DNA of 64,000 nucleotides from Ancylobacter novellus (lineage in GTDB: Bacteria; Pseudomonadota; Alphaproteobacteria; Rhizobiales; Methylopilaceae): contig QFPN01000012.1 of assembly GCA_003241695.1 (NCBI GenBank), positions 112,032-176,031 on the forward strand. Reading direction: 5' to 3'. Shown in pieces: positions 51,997-64,000 of the stretch (its first letter is position 1; each line of letters begins with the position of its first letter). The notes beneath the pieces were generated by a model, which made no database searches, had not been told where the DNA came from, and was given only the letters and a program-made list of their open reading frames with translations. A program made the position numbers and the translations under genes.

Positions 51997-52635
51997 TTGG
52001 ACTGGACGCGCCCGATCGACGCCTATTGCGAACGGCTCGGGCCGGGGCTCTGGGCGGAGCCGTTCAACGCCGCGACCAATGCGGCCTTCCTGATCGCGGG
52101 GCTGATTGCGTTCGCCGAATGGCGGCGCGCCGGCGTCCGGGACATGCCGTCCCTCGCCCTGATCGCGCTCGTCGCTGCGATCGGCGTCGGCTCCGCGCTG
52201 TTCCATACGGTCGCGAATGTCTGGTCGAGCCTCGCCGACGTCGTCCCGATCGCGATCTTCGTGCACGCCTATGTGCTGCTGGCGCTCCGTGGCTTCCTCG
52301 GCTTCGGCTGGAGAGCGACGGCCATCGCCTTCACGGGCTTCCTGCTGCTCGAAGCCGCGGCGCCGGCCGCGCTCGGGTCGTTGGTCGGATCGTCCGCGGC
52401 TTACGTCGCGCCGCTTCTCGCCCTGCTCGCGACCGGAGCGGAGTTGCGGCGACGCCGTCATCCGGCGGCCGGCGCGATCCTGCTTGCGGCGCAGGTCTTC
52501 GCGCTTTCGCTCGCCTTCCGCACCATCGACGGGCCGGCCTGCGCCGTCCTGCCGACGGGCACGCACATGGTCTGGCATCTGCTCAACGCCGTCACCCTGT
52601 GGCTCCTGACCGTCACGGCGCTTCGCCGCGCGTGA
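51997..52635 (+). CDS. Alkaline-ceramidase-family integral membrane protein
   Basis: 212 residues from the TTG at 51997, with AAGGACGG upstream. About seven hydrophobic segments. Conserved spots of the PAQR/ceramidase (CREST) superfamily are visible: FNAATNAAFLIAGLIA, GVGSALFHTVANVWSSLAD with the first zinc-site His, and GTHMVWHLLNAVTLWLL with the late His pair. Relatives hydrolyse ceramides. It could act on the aminolipid implied by the PKS/oxoamine synthase operon, but that link is only functional inference. It sits between dnaN and recF. Confidence 0.85.
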   Translation: MDWTRPIDAYCERLGPGLWAEPFNAATNAAFLIAGLIAFAEWRRAGVRDMPSLALIALVAAIGVGSALFHTVANVWSSLADVVPIAIFVHAYVLLALRGFLGFGWRATAIAFTGFLLLEAAAPAALGSLVGSSAAYVAPLLALLATGAELRRRRHPAAGAILLAAQVFALSLAFRTIDGPACAVLPTGTHMVWHLLNAVTLWLLTVTALRRA

Positions 52636-52642
52636 GGCCGCG

Positions 52643-53785
52643 ATGACCCATCCCCGCCGCGCCGCCGTCACGCGGCTGAAGCTCTCGGCCTTCCGCTCCT
52701 ATGCAGCCCTCGATCTCGACTGCGGCGAAGCCTCCGTTGCGCTCGTCGGACCGAACGGCGCCGGCAAGACCAACATCCTCGAGGCGATTTCGCTGCTCGC
52801 GCCCGGACGCGGCCTGCGGCGCGCGCCTTACCCCGAGATCGCCCGCACGCCCGGCGACGGTTCCTGGGCGGTCGCGGCCGACGTCTCGGGCATGGAGGGC
52901 GCGGCGCGGCTCGGCACCGGCGTCGAGGGCGGATCGGGCGAGAGCGGGCGGCGCTGCCGGGTCGACGGCGCGGCTGTCGCCTCCTCCGGCGTCTTCTCCG
53001 ACCATCTGCGGCTCGTCTGGCTGACGCCGGACCTCGACGGCCTGTTCCGCGGATCGGCCGGCGACCGGCGCCGCTTCCTCGATCGGCTCGTGACCGCGGC
53101 CGACCCCGAGCACGCCGCGCGCGCCTCCGGGCTCGAACGCGCTCTCCGCAGCCGCAACCGCCTGCTGGAGGAGGACCGCGCCGACGCGCGCTGGCTCGAC
53201 GCCGTCGAGCGAGAAGTCGCAGAGATCGCGGTCGCCGTCGCGGCCGCCCGCGCCGAGACGGTCGGGCGGCTGGCCGCCCTCGTCGCCGAGACCGCAGATC
53301 CCGCCTCCCCTTTCCCCGAAGCCGCCGTCGCGCTCGACGGGACGCTCGAGGCCGCCCTCGCCCAGTCCCCCGCCTCCGCCGTCGAGGACGGCTACCGCGA
53401 GCGCCTCGCCCGCGCCCGCCCGCGCGACCGGGCGGCGGGGCGCACGCTCGAAGGGCCGCATCTCAGCGACCTGCTGGTCCGGCACGCCGCGAAGGATATG
53501 CCGGCGGAGAAATGCTCGACGGGCGAACAGAAGGCGCTGCTTGTCCGGCTCGTGCTCGCCCACGCCCGGCTCGTCGGCCGGCTCGACGGCTGGGCGCCGG
53601 TGGTGCTGCTCGACGAGGTTGCGGCCCATCTCGATCCGGCGCGCCGCGAGGCGCTGTTCGCCGAGCTCGACATGCTCGGCGCGCAGGTCTGGCTCACGGG
53701 CGCGGACCCGTCCGCCTTCGCCGGGATCGGCTCGCGGGCGCAGCTTTTCGGCGTCTCGGACGGGACCGCGCGGCCGCTTTCCTGA
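52643..53785 (+). CDS. recF: DNA replication and repair protein RecF
   Basis: 380 residues. Walker A GPNGAGKTNILEAI, the RecF signature region (GSAGDRRRFLDRLV), the ABC-type signature STGEQKALLVRLVLAHARL and Walker B VVLLDEVAAHLDPARREALF. It loads RecA at gaps during recombinational repair. It starts 7 bp after the ceramidase-like gene, so they may share a transcript. Confidence 0.95.
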   Translation: MTHPRRAAVTRLKLSAFRSYAALDLDCGEASVALVGPNGAGKTNILEAISLLAPGRGLRRAPYPEIARTPGDGSWAVAADVSGMEGAARLGTGVEGGSGESGRRCRVDGAAVASSGVFSDHLRLVWLTPDLDGLFRGSAGDRRRFLDRLVTAADPEHAARASGLERALRSRNRLLEEDRADARWLDAVEREVAEIAVAVAAARAETVGRLAALVAETADPASPFPEAAVALDGTLEAALAQSPASAVEDGYRERLARARPRDRAAGRTLEGPHLSDLLVRHAAKDMPAEKCSTGEQKALLVRLVLAHARLVGRLDGWAPVVLLDEVAAHLDPARREALFAELDMLGAQVWLTGADPSAFAGIGSRAQLFGVSDGTARPLS

Positions 53786-54030
53786 ACCGCCCCCAGCCTC
53801 CTGTGGACGGATCTAGGAAAAGGGCCGAAAAATCACCATATTGCAAAGGCTTGTGAAGGCGCCCGGCGGCGGTTCGCGCGCTGGGCCGGACGGCCGCGGA
53901 ATTCGCCTTTTGCGGCCATCCGCGCTACCAAGGGCGTCTGAGACAATCGCCTGATTCCTGTGGGGACTTGCGGCGCTTTCGTCCCCGCCGGGCGGCGGCC
54001 TTCGGCCGGCGCCGAACCTGAGAGACCGAA

Positions 54031-56460
<2,430 letters not shown>

Positions 56461-56550
56461 GGGCGGCCCGCCGGACCGCGACGACCGCAGACAGCGTCAG
56501 CCGCGGCGGATGTCGTTCCCTGTCAGGACGCGCCGCGTTCGCGACGTCGC

Positions 56551-56994
56551 TCAGCCGACCAGACGCCGCACCGGCACTTGCTCGCCGTCGCTTTCGATCG
56601 CCATGTCGGGTTCGCCGCGTTCATTGCGGAACACACGGTAGGTCAGGGCCTCGGCGACCTCGTTGCGCTCGTCGAAAGTCAGGACGCGCGGGCTCGTTTC
56701 GGCGACGTCGTCGAGCGCGCCGTAGGTCGCCGACGCGATGATGACCTCGTCGCCGACCTGGCAGGTGCGCGCCGCCGCGCCGTTGAGGATGCAGCAGCGC
56801 GAGCCGGCGACGCCATAGAGGACGTAGGTCGCGATCCGCGCGCCCGAGTTCTTGTTCCAGATCTCGACGAATTCGAGCGGATCGAGCCCCGCCCGCCGGC
56901 AGATCTCGGGGTCGAGCGTGATCGAGCCGTGATAGTTCAGATCCGCGCCGGTGACGCGAATGCCATGAAGTTTGGCGCGGACGAAACGCTGCAT
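56551..56994 (-). CDS. panD: Aspartate 1-decarboxylase proenzyme
   Basis: 147 residues. The self-cleavage Gly23-Ser24 is in LNYHGSITLD, forming the pyruvoyl cofactor. Lys8, and NKNSGARIATYVLYG with the Arg and Tyr, are in place, as is NGAAARTCQVGDEVIIASYG-like sequence later on. It makes beta-alanine for pantothenate and CoA. It is the third gene of an operon with ccr, ten bases after the small protein between them. The C-terminal extension is slightly longer than in E. coli PanD (126). Confidence 0.94.
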   Translation of the reverse strand: MQRFVRAKLHGIRVTGADLNYHGSITLDPEICRRAGLDPLEFVEIWNKNSGARIATYVLYGVAGSRCCILNGAAARTCQVGDEVIIASATYGALDDVAETSPRVLTFDERNEVAEALTYRVFRNERGEPDMAIESDGEQVPVRRLVG

Positions 56995-57004
56995 GTCAAA
57001 ACGC

Positions 57005-57411
57005 TCAGATGAGGCCGGCCAGAGGCCCTTCGGCGCAATGGTCGGTGATGTCCTTCATCGCCTGTCGCACGTTCAGGCCGCGCAGGAAACCCTCGTTCGG
57101 GTCCGTGGGACCGCGCGTGGTGACGCCGATCCACTCGACCTTGCGATAGTGCGGAACCTGTCCTCTCGCCTTCGCGCCGGGCAGCACATAGGCCGGACCG
57201 ACGGCCCGGCCTATGCCGCAGAAGCCGTCGCAACGCGCGACGATCACGTCGCGCTCGGCGACGTCGTAGAGAAACACGCCGAGGCTCGGCGGCCAGCCGA
57301 TGAACACGACGTTGTTCATCCGCGCGAAGTCCGCGCGTTCCGGGTCCGCCTCCCTGTGGCGGGAGAAGACAGGCTCCTCCGGCCTCAGCCACAGATGGAA
57401 GACCCTGGTCA

Positions 57412-57412
<1 letters not shown>
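57005..57412 (-). CDS. Small protein of unknown function between ccr and panD
   Basis: 135 residues from the ATG at 57412, which overlaps the ccr stop (ATGA). It contains VFHLWLRPEEPVFSRHREADPERADFARMNNVVFIGWPPSLGVFLYD-type sequence early, a Cys pair in VARCDGFCGIG and HYRKVEWIGVTTRGPTDPNEGF later. I do not recognise the family. Coupling to ccr suggests a role linked to the ethylmalonyl-CoA pathway or to CoA supply. Frames extending further upstream overlap ccr and are not used. Confidence 0.7.
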
Positions 57413-58707
<1,295 letters not shown>

Positions 58708-58865
58708 GGGACGGCCCCGTCTCGATCCGTGGAAATCTGAAGCGACGGAACTAGTCGTCTCCGCCGGCCCCCGCAATGCGACCTTGGCGGTATGCTGCGG
58801 CGCGGCATAGACGTCCGGCGAGCGCGCCATATCTGTGCTCGCGGGCGTCGACCCTCGAGGACATC

Positions 58866-59135
58866 ATGGAACTGGAACCTTTCGCCGGCTACGGCCTCAT
58901 CGCCATCCTGATCATCGGAGGCGTGGCCGGCTGGCTCGCCGGAATCGTGGTGCGGGGCTACGGCCTCGGCATCATCGGCAACATCATCGTGGGCGTGATC
59001 GGCGCCTTCGTCGGAACATGGCTGCTGGCGAAGCTCGGAATCTTCGTCGGAGCCGGCCTGCTCGGCACGCTGATCGGCGCAACCGTCGGCGCGATCGTCC
59101 TGCTCCTGATCATCGGGCTGTTCAGACGGGTCTAG
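58866..59135 (+). CDS. GlsB/YeaQ/YmgE-family stress membrane protein
   Basis: 89 residues from the ATG at 58866. Three hydrophobic helices rich in Gly: YGLIAILIIGGVAGWLAGIVVRGYGLGIIGNIIVGVIGAFVGTWLL. This matches the transglycosylase-associated/GlsB family of small inner membrane proteins induced by stress. Molecular role unknown. Confidence 0.88.
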   Translation: MELEPFAGYGLIAILIIGGVAGWLAGIVVRGYGLGIIGNIIVGVIGAFVGTWLLAKLGIFVGAGLLGTLIGATVGAIVLLLIIGLFRRV

Positions 59136-59163
59136 CGAACCCGCGGGTCCCGCCGGCGCTCCG

Positions 59164-59961
59164 TCAGGACGCGAAGGCGAGCGGCGCGCCGCTGTCTGGA
59201 TGCCGCAGAACCTCCATGTCGAGGCCGTAGATCGCCTTCAGGCGATCTCTCGCCACGATGTCCGCCGGCGCGCCGCGGGCGATCAGCCGCCCGCCGCGCA
59301 GCGCCACGACGTCGTCGCAGAAGCGCGCCGCCATGTTGACGTCGTGCAGCACGACCACGACGCCGAGCCCCCGGCTTTTCGACAGCCGCCGGACGAGGCC
59401 CAGCACCTCGATCTGATGAGCGATGTCGAGCGCCGACGTCGGCTCGTCGAGCAGCAGGAAGCGGGCCTGCTGGGCGAGCAGCATCGCGATCCACACCCGC
59501 TGCCGCTCGCCGCCCGAAAGCTCGTCGAGCGCGCGGTCGGCGAAGATCTCGACGTCCGCCAGCGCCATCGCCTCGGCGACCGCGGCGGAATCCACCGCGG
59601 TGAACCGTCCGAGCGCGCCGTGCCACGGGTAGCGCCCAAGCGCGACCAGCTCCTTCGCCGTCATGCCGGCAGCCGCCGGCGGCTGCTGGGGCAGATAGGC
59701 GACCTCGCGCGCGAAGGCGCGGGATCGCCAGTCCCCGATCGGCCGGCCGCCATAGAGCGCGGTCCCGCCGGTTACGGCCTGCTGGCGCGCGAGGAGCTTC
59801 AAAAGGGTCGACTTGCCGGACCCGTTGTGGCCGATCAGTCCGGTGACGGCGCCGCCCGCGAACCGCGCGGTGAGCGGCTGCAGCAGGGTCCGGCCCGAAA
59901 CGGCGAAGGACGCCTCGACGAGTTCGAAGCCGGCGTCGGAAACTGCGGTGGGAGCGCTCAT
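59164..59961 (-). CDS. Iron-siderophore/heme-type ABC transporter ATP-binding protein
   Basis: 265 residues from the ATG at 59961, with GAGAGCAG before it. Walker A LIGHNGSGKSTLLKLLARQQ, ABC signature LSGGERQRVWIAMLLAQQ, Walker B FLLLDEPTSALDIAHQIEVL and the H-loop HDVNMAARF. The DIAHQ and D-loop pattern is typical of FhuC/FepC/HmuV-type ATPases. No permease or binding protein gene is adjacent, so it must partner with distant subunits. Confidence 0.88.
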   Translation of the reverse strand: MSAPTAVSDAGFELVEASFAVSGRTLLQPLTARFAGGAVTGLIGHNGSGKSTLLKLLARQQAVTGGTALYGGRPIGDWRSRAFAREVAYLPQQPPAAAGMTAKELVALGRYPWHGALGRFTAVDSAAVAEAMALADVEIFADRALDELSGGERQRVWIAMLLAQQARFLLLDEPTSALDIAHQIEVLGLVRRLSKSRGLGVVVVLHDVNMAARFCDDVVALRGGRLIARGAPADIVARDRLKAIYGLDMEVLRHPDSGAPLAFAS

Positions 59962-60190
59962 CTGCTCTCGTCGGTTTCGCCGGCCCAGCGAAGGTCCGGG
60001 CCGATCCGCCACGTCCTGACGTCATGTCGCGGGCGCGATCTTGTTGGATTCATTCCAGATTATTGACGTTGAACGGGTTTTTCAGGCGTCGTAACAGAAG
60101 CCCGGCGCCGCCCGCAAGGCTTGCGGAGGCGCTTCTCCCGTCGCGATGACGCCGCCGCGCCCTTATGCGGCCGGGACGGGAGCCGTTCAC

Positions 60191-61960
60191 ATGCCTGCGC
60201 GCCGACGCGCGGATCGGGCGGCCTCCGGCGGCCTGCGGACAAAATCGATGCTGAAGCGCTTCTTCGCCTATTACCGCCCCCACAAGGGCCTTTTCCTCCT
60301 CGACTTCTCCTGCGCCGTGCTGTCGGGACTGCTCGAGCTCGGCTTTCCGCTCGCCGTGAAGCTGTTCGTCGACACGCTGCTGCCGACCCAGCAGTGGGGC
60401 CTCGTGGTGCTGGCGGCGGTCGGCCTGCTCGCGGTCTACGTGACGAACACGGGGCTGATGGCGGTGGTCACCTATTGGGGCCACATGCTCGGGATCAACA
60501 TCGAGACCGAGATGCGCCGCAAGGCCTTCGACCACCTGCAGAAGCTCTCCTTCGGCTATTTCGACAACCAGAAGACCGGCCATCTGATCGGCCGCCTGAC
60601 CAAGGACCTCGAGGAGATCGGCGAGGTCGCGCATCACGGGCCGGAGGACCTCTTCATCGCCGTGATGACGCTCGTCGGCGCCTTCGCGCTGATGTTCACG
60701 GTGAACGTGGAGCTCGCGCTGGTCACCCTCGCGGTGGTGCCGCTCACGGCATGGCTCACGAGCCGCTACGGCGGCCGGATGACGAAGAACTGGCAGGAGC
60801 TCTACGGCCGCGTCGGCGACTTCAACGCCCGCATCGAGGAGAATGTCGGCGGCATCCGCGTCGTCCAAGCCTTCGCCAACGAGGACCACGAGCGCCGGCT
60901 CTTCGCCGAGGACAACGCCCGCTACCGCGCGACCAAGCTCACAGCCTACCGCATCATGGCGGCCTCGACCTCGCTCAGCTACATGAGCATGCGCCTGATC
61001 CAGCTCGTGGTGATGGTGGCGGGCAGTTACTTCGTGATCACCGGCTCGCTCACCCATGGCGGCTTCGTGGCCTTCCTGCTGCTGATCGGCGTGTTCTTCC
61101 GGCCGGTCGAGAAGATCAACGCCGTCATCGAGACCTATCCGAAGGGCGTCGCCGGCTTCAGGCGCTACCTCGCCTTCCTCGACACCCGTCCCGACATCGT
61201 CGACCGGCCGGGCGCGATCGAGGCCGAGGGGCTGAAGGGCGAGATCGCCTACGAGAACGTCGGCTTCTCCTATGTCGAGGGCCGTCCGGTCCTGTCGGGC
61301 TTCGACCTGCGGATCCGCGCCGGCGAGACGGTGGCCTTCGTCGGACCCTCGGGCGCCGGCAAGACCACAATCTGCGCCCTGCTGCCGCGCTTCTACGAAG
61401 TCTCGTCCGGCCGCATCACGGTCGACGGCGTCGACGTGCGCGACATGACGCTGACGTCGCTGCGCCGCCAGATCGGCGTCGTGCAGCAGGACGTCTTCCT
61501 GTTCGCCGGGACCATCCGCGAGAACATCGCCTACGGGCAGCTCGGGGCGACCGACGAGCAGATCGCGGAGGCGGCCCGGCGGGCCCGGCTCGACGACATG
61601 ATCGCGGCCCTGCCCGACGGATTCGACACCATCGTCGGCGAGCGCGGCGTGAAGCTTTCGGGCGGCCAGAAGCAGCGGCTCTCGATCGCGCGGATGTTCC
61701 TCAAGAACCCCGCGATCCTGATCCTCGACGAGGCGACCTCGGCGCTCGACGCCGAAACCGAGGCGCAGATCCAGGCCTCGCTCGCCGAGCTTTCGCAAGG
61801 CCGCACGACGCTCGTCATCGCCCACCGGCTGACGACGATCCGCCGGGCCGACCGGATCGTCGTGGTGGACGAGACCGGCGTCGCCGAGCAGGGCAGCCAC
61901 GACGAGCTCGTCGCGGCCGCGGGACGCTACCGCGCCCTGCACGAGGCGCAGGCGCGGTAG
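60191..61960 (+). CDS. ABC exporter half-transporter (fused membrane and ATPase domains)
   Basis: About 589 residues from the ATG at 60191, which has GGGAG 8 nt upstream; ATGs at 60146 and 60248 are alternatives. Six transmembrane helices (residues about 25-310), with KTGHLIGRLTKDLEEIGE in the coupling region, then a nucleotide-binding domain: GPSGAGKTTICALLPRFYE, QDVFLFAGTIRENIAYG, KLSGGQKQRLSIARMFLKNP and ILILDEATSALDAETE. It is the MsbA/MDR-like type that works as a homodimer. Lipid or drug export is typical; the substrate is not evident. Confidence 0.92.
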   Translation: MPARRRADRAASGGLRTKSMLKRFFAYYRPHKGLFLLDFSCAVLSGLLELGFPLAVKLFVDTLLPTQQWGLVVLAAVGLLAVYVTNTGLMAVVTYWGHMLGINIETEMRRKAFDHLQKLSFGYFDNQKTGHLIGRLTKDLEEIGEVAHHGPEDLFIAVMTLVGAFALMFTVNVELALVTLAVVPLTAWLTSRYGGRMTKNWQELYGRVGDFNARIEENVGGIRVVQAFANEDHERRLFAEDNARYRATKLTAYRIMAASTSLSYMSMRLIQLVVMVAGSYFVITGSLTHGGFVAFLLLIGVFFRPVEKINAVIETYPKGVAGFRRYLAFLDTRPDIVDRPGAIEAEGLKGEIAYENVGFSYVEGRPVLSGFDLRIRAGETVAFVGPSGAGKTTICALLPRFYEVSSGRITVDGVDVRDMTLTSLRRQIGVVQQDVFLFAGTIRENIAYGQLGATDEQIAEAARRARLDDMIAALPDGFDTIVGERGVKLSGGQKQRLSIARMFLKNPAILILDEATSALDAETEAQIQASLAELSQGRTTLVIAHRLTTIRRADRIVVVDETGVAEQGSHDELVAAAGRYRALHEAQAR

Positions 61961-61977
61961 CGCGAAGCTCCTCCCCG

Positions 61978-63090
61978 TCAGGCGGAGAGCAGGGCCTCGA
62001 ACTTCCTGGCGACGGCCGCGCCCATCTCCGACGTGCCGACCCTGGTCATGCCTTCCGACCAGATGTCGCCGGTCCTGAGGCCCTCGCCCAGCGTCTCGGA
62101 GATCGCCTTGTCGAGCAGGTCGGCGACGTCCGGCTTGCCGAGCGAGTACTTCAGCGCCATGGCGACGCTCGCGATCATGGCGAGCGGGTTCGCGACGCCC
62201 TTGCCGGCAATGTCCGGCGCGGAGCCGTGCACGGGCTCGTAGAGCGACTTGCGCTTGCCGTTTTCGTCTTCCGCGCCGAGCGAGGCGGAGGGCAGCATGC
62301 CGAGCGAGCCGGTGAGCATCGAAGCGACGTCGGACAGGATGTCGCCGAACAGGTTGTCGGTGACGATGACGTCGAACTGCTTCGGCGCGCGAACGAGCTG
62401 CATGCCGAGCGCGTCGGCAAGCATGTGGTCGAGCTTGACGTCCTCGTAGCCCTGCTTGTGGGTCGCGGTGACGACCTGGTTCCAGAGCAGGCCCGACTTC
62501 ATGACGTTGCGCTTCTCGGCCGAGGTGACGCGGCCGGTCCGCACGCGGGCGAGCTCGAACGCCACCTTGGCGATGCGCTCGATCTCGTAGGTCTCGTAGA
62601 CCTGGGTGTCGACGGCGCGCTTCTGGCCGTTCGGGAGGTCGGTGATCTCCTTCGGCTCGCCGAAATAGACGCCGCCGGTCAGCTCGCGCACGATCATGAT
62701 GTCGAGCCCGTCGACCAGTTCCCGCTTCAGCGCCGACGCGTCCGCGAGCGCCGGATAGCAGATGGCGGGGCGCAGATTCGCGAACAGCTCGAGATCCTTG
62801 CGCAGGCGCAGAAGACCGGCCTCGGGGCGGTGCTCGTAAGGAACGCCGTCCCACTTCGGCCCGCCGACGGCGCCGAGCAGCACCGCATCCGCGCTCTGCG
62901 CCTTGGCGACGTCGCCGTCCGAGATCGCGACGCCATGCGCGTCATAGGCGCAGCCGCCGACCAGCCCCTCGTCGATCGACAGCGCCAGAACGCCGCGCGC
63001 TTCGATGATCGCGAGGATGCGCTTCACCTCCTCCATCACCTCCGCGCCGATGCCGTCGCCGGGAAGAAGCAGGATGTTCTGGGTCGCCAT
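61978..63090 (-). CDS. leuB: 3-isopropylmalate dehydrogenase
   Basis: 370 residues from the ATG at 63090. LLLPGDGIGAEVMEEV, LLGAVGGPKWD, NLRPAICYP, VRELTGGVYFGEPKE with the substrate-binding Arg and Tyr, TVTDNLFGDILSD-type Asp ligands (here VIVTDNLFGDILSDVASMLTGS), and YEPVHGSAPDIAGKGVANP. Catalyses the third step of leucine synthesis with NAD. Full family length, all motifs present. Confidence 0.97.
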   Translation of the reverse strand: MATQNILLLPGDGIGAEVMEEVKRILAIIEARGVLALSIDEGLVGGCAYDAHGVAISDGDVAKAQSADAVLLGAVGGPKWDGVPYEHRPEAGLLRLRKDLELFANLRPAICYPALADASALKRELVDGLDIMIVRELTGGVYFGEPKEITDLPNGQKRAVDTQVYETYEIERIAKVAFELARVRTGRVTSAEKRNVMKSGLLWNQVVTATHKQGYEDVKLDHMLADALGMQLVRAPKQFDVIVTDNLFGDILSDVASMLTGSLGMLPSASLGAEDENGKRKSLYEPVHGSAPDIAGKGVANPLAMIASVAMALKYSLGKPDVADLLDKAISETLGEGLRTGDIWSEGMTRVGTSEMGAAVARKFEALLSA

Positions 63091-63212
63091 TGGATCCTCG
63101 ATGTCTGGCATGCCGGAAACTCCGCGGCGTTTTGACCGCACGACGCCGGGTTGGCAAGATGCCGCCGCCTGCGCGAAAGCCGTTCCGTTCACAATCGAAG
63201 ACGAGGGGCGAC

Positions 63213-63797
63213 GTGCAGCCTTCTCCCGATCACGAAGCGTTCGTTCATGTCCGGATGATCATCGGGGTCGTGGTCGGCCTCGGCGTCGGCCGGCTGCTGA
63301 CCGGCCTCGCCCGCTTCGTCCAGCATCCTTCGCGCGAACAGATCTACTCCGTCCACTTCGCCTGGACGCTGTTCGTCCTGCTCTCGATCGTCCATTTCTG
63401 GTGGTTCGAATACCGCCTCGCGCTTTCGGTGCGCTGGTCGTTCGAACTCTACATCTTCGTCATTTTCTACGCCTGCCTTCTGTTTCTGGCGACGACGCTC
63501 CTTTTCCCGGACAAGCTGGACGAATATTCGGGATACAAGGATTATTTCATATCGCGCCGGAAGTGGTTCTTCGGCCTTCTGGCGCTGATTTTCATCGTCG
63601 ACTTCGCCGACACCGCGCTCAAGGGCGGCGCCTATTTCGAGAGCCTCGGCCCCGCCTATCCGATCCGGACCGGAGGCTTCGTGATCGCTTTCCTCGCGGG
63701 CGCGCTGTCGGACAACCTGCGGGTCCAGGCGGCGTTGGCCGGAGGCGCGCTCGCGGCGCAGACGATCTGGATCCTCTGGCTCTACGACACGCTCTGA
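63213..63797 (+). CDS. Multi-pass membrane protein of unknown function
   Basis: 194 residues from the GTG at 63213, which has GAGGGG four bases before it; a longer frame is open upstream without homology. About five or six hydrophobic segments rich in Phe/Trp/Tyr (FAWTLFVLLSIVHFWWFEY, SFELYIFVIFYACLLFLATTLLFPD, KWFFGLLALIFIVDFADTALKG). No domain is recognised beyond a general inner membrane protein pattern. Divergent from leuB. Confidence 0.7.
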   Translation: MQPSPDHEAFVHVRMIIGVVVGLGVGRLLTGLARFVQHPSREQIYSVHFAWTLFVLLSIVHFWWFEYRLALSVRWSFELYIFVIFYACLLFLATTLLFPDKLDEYSGYKDYFISRRKWFFGLLALIFIVDFADTALKGGAYFESLGPAYPIRTGGFVIAFLAGALSDNLRVQAALAGGALAAQTIWILWLYDTL

Positions 63798-63816
63798 TCG
63801 GGTGTTCGAACCTCAG

Positions 63817-63913
63817 CCGTCACGCCCGAGCCTGTCTCGTGCATCCACGATTTCCGCTCCCGTTACGCTCCATGACCAAGTCGTGGATACCCGGCCTGAG
63901 GCGGGCATGACGG
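63817..63913. repeat. Palindromic repeat near the right edge
   Basis: CCGTCACGCCCGAGCCTG at about 63818-63834 matches inversely CGGCCTGAGGCGGGCATGACGG ending near 63913, and inner GCATCCACGA (63841-63850) matches TCGTGGATAC (63881-63890). It is a different repeat family from the GTCCCGG...GAGCC one. The remaining bases to 64000 hold nothing recognisable. Confidence 0.75.
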
Positions 63914-64000
63914 GCGACGTGGTTGAGCCGGGCGCGCGTGATCGCCCGCCGGGCTTGTTTCCCGCGGGGGCGTCTCGTCGTTCGTCACGCGACCCTTCAA

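Overview
The window is GC-rich (roughly 70% by eye) alphaproteobacterial chromosome. Gene content points to a methylotrophic member of the Rhizobiales/Hyphomicrobiales, close to the Methylopila/Hansschlegelia group. The evidence is a lanmodulin-type EF-hand protein, crotonyl-CoA carboxylase/reductase of the ethylmalonyl-CoA pathway, a complete sarcosine oxidase operon, a PQQ quinoprotein, a PHA depolymerase and a selenocysteine tRNA. This assignment rests on gene content and remembered family sequences, not on a search.

Layout, left half. 1-1804 holds the end of an alpha-E (possibly ATP-grasp-fused) protein coupled to a transglutaminase. 1902-1999 is tRNA-Sec, followed by an AT-richer small ORF and a serine hydroxymethyltransferase paralogue that has lost the segment carrying the PLP lysine. 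3734-7681 holds a SleB-like hydrolase, a tandem pair of secreted paralogues, an EamA transporter and a small unknown protein. 7997-18107 is the most striking block: a 2521-residue highly reducing iterative type I PKS, an alpha-oxoamine synthase and a GNAT-like acyltransferase, translationally coupled or nearly so. Together they look like a pathway for a sphingoid/ceramide-like lipid whose chain is built by a PKS. 18957-24235 is the SRP/ribosome neighbourhood (rimM, rpsP, ffh, mtaB, ftsY), with palindromic repeats in most of its gaps. 24200-32578 is an uptake and periplasmic redox region: a siderophore receptor with an RhtX/FptX permease, then a PQQ dehydrogenase divergent from a second TonB receptor.

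Layout, right half. 32651-39063 holds a LysR regulator and soxBDAG (glycine betaine/sarcosine catabolism), with a palindromic repeat inside the operon. 39527-45041 holds a TorF-type porin, a secreted protein, a YidB-family gene with a perfect 90-bp tandem duplication at its 3' end, a metallophosphoesterase, lanmodulin, and phaZ with a long low-complexity tail. 45164-56460 holds a RegB/ActS kinase, rpsT, a rhodanese, then dnaA, (mscS), dnaN, a ceramidase-family membrane protein, recF and gyrB. 56551-63797 holds a ccr/unknown/panD operon, a GlsB protein, two ABC transporter genes, leuB and a membrane protein.

How the parts fit. Sarcosine oxidase yields glycine and formaldehyde-level C1 units, and Ccr regenerates glyoxylate for a serine-cycle methylotroph. 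Lanmodulin implies use of lanthanides by PQQ enzymes. The PKS/oxoamine synthase/acyltransferase set, with the separate ceramidase-like gene, suggests an unusual aminolipid in the envelope. Long open frames opposite genes are common here because of third-position GC bias and were ignored unless supported by family similarity.
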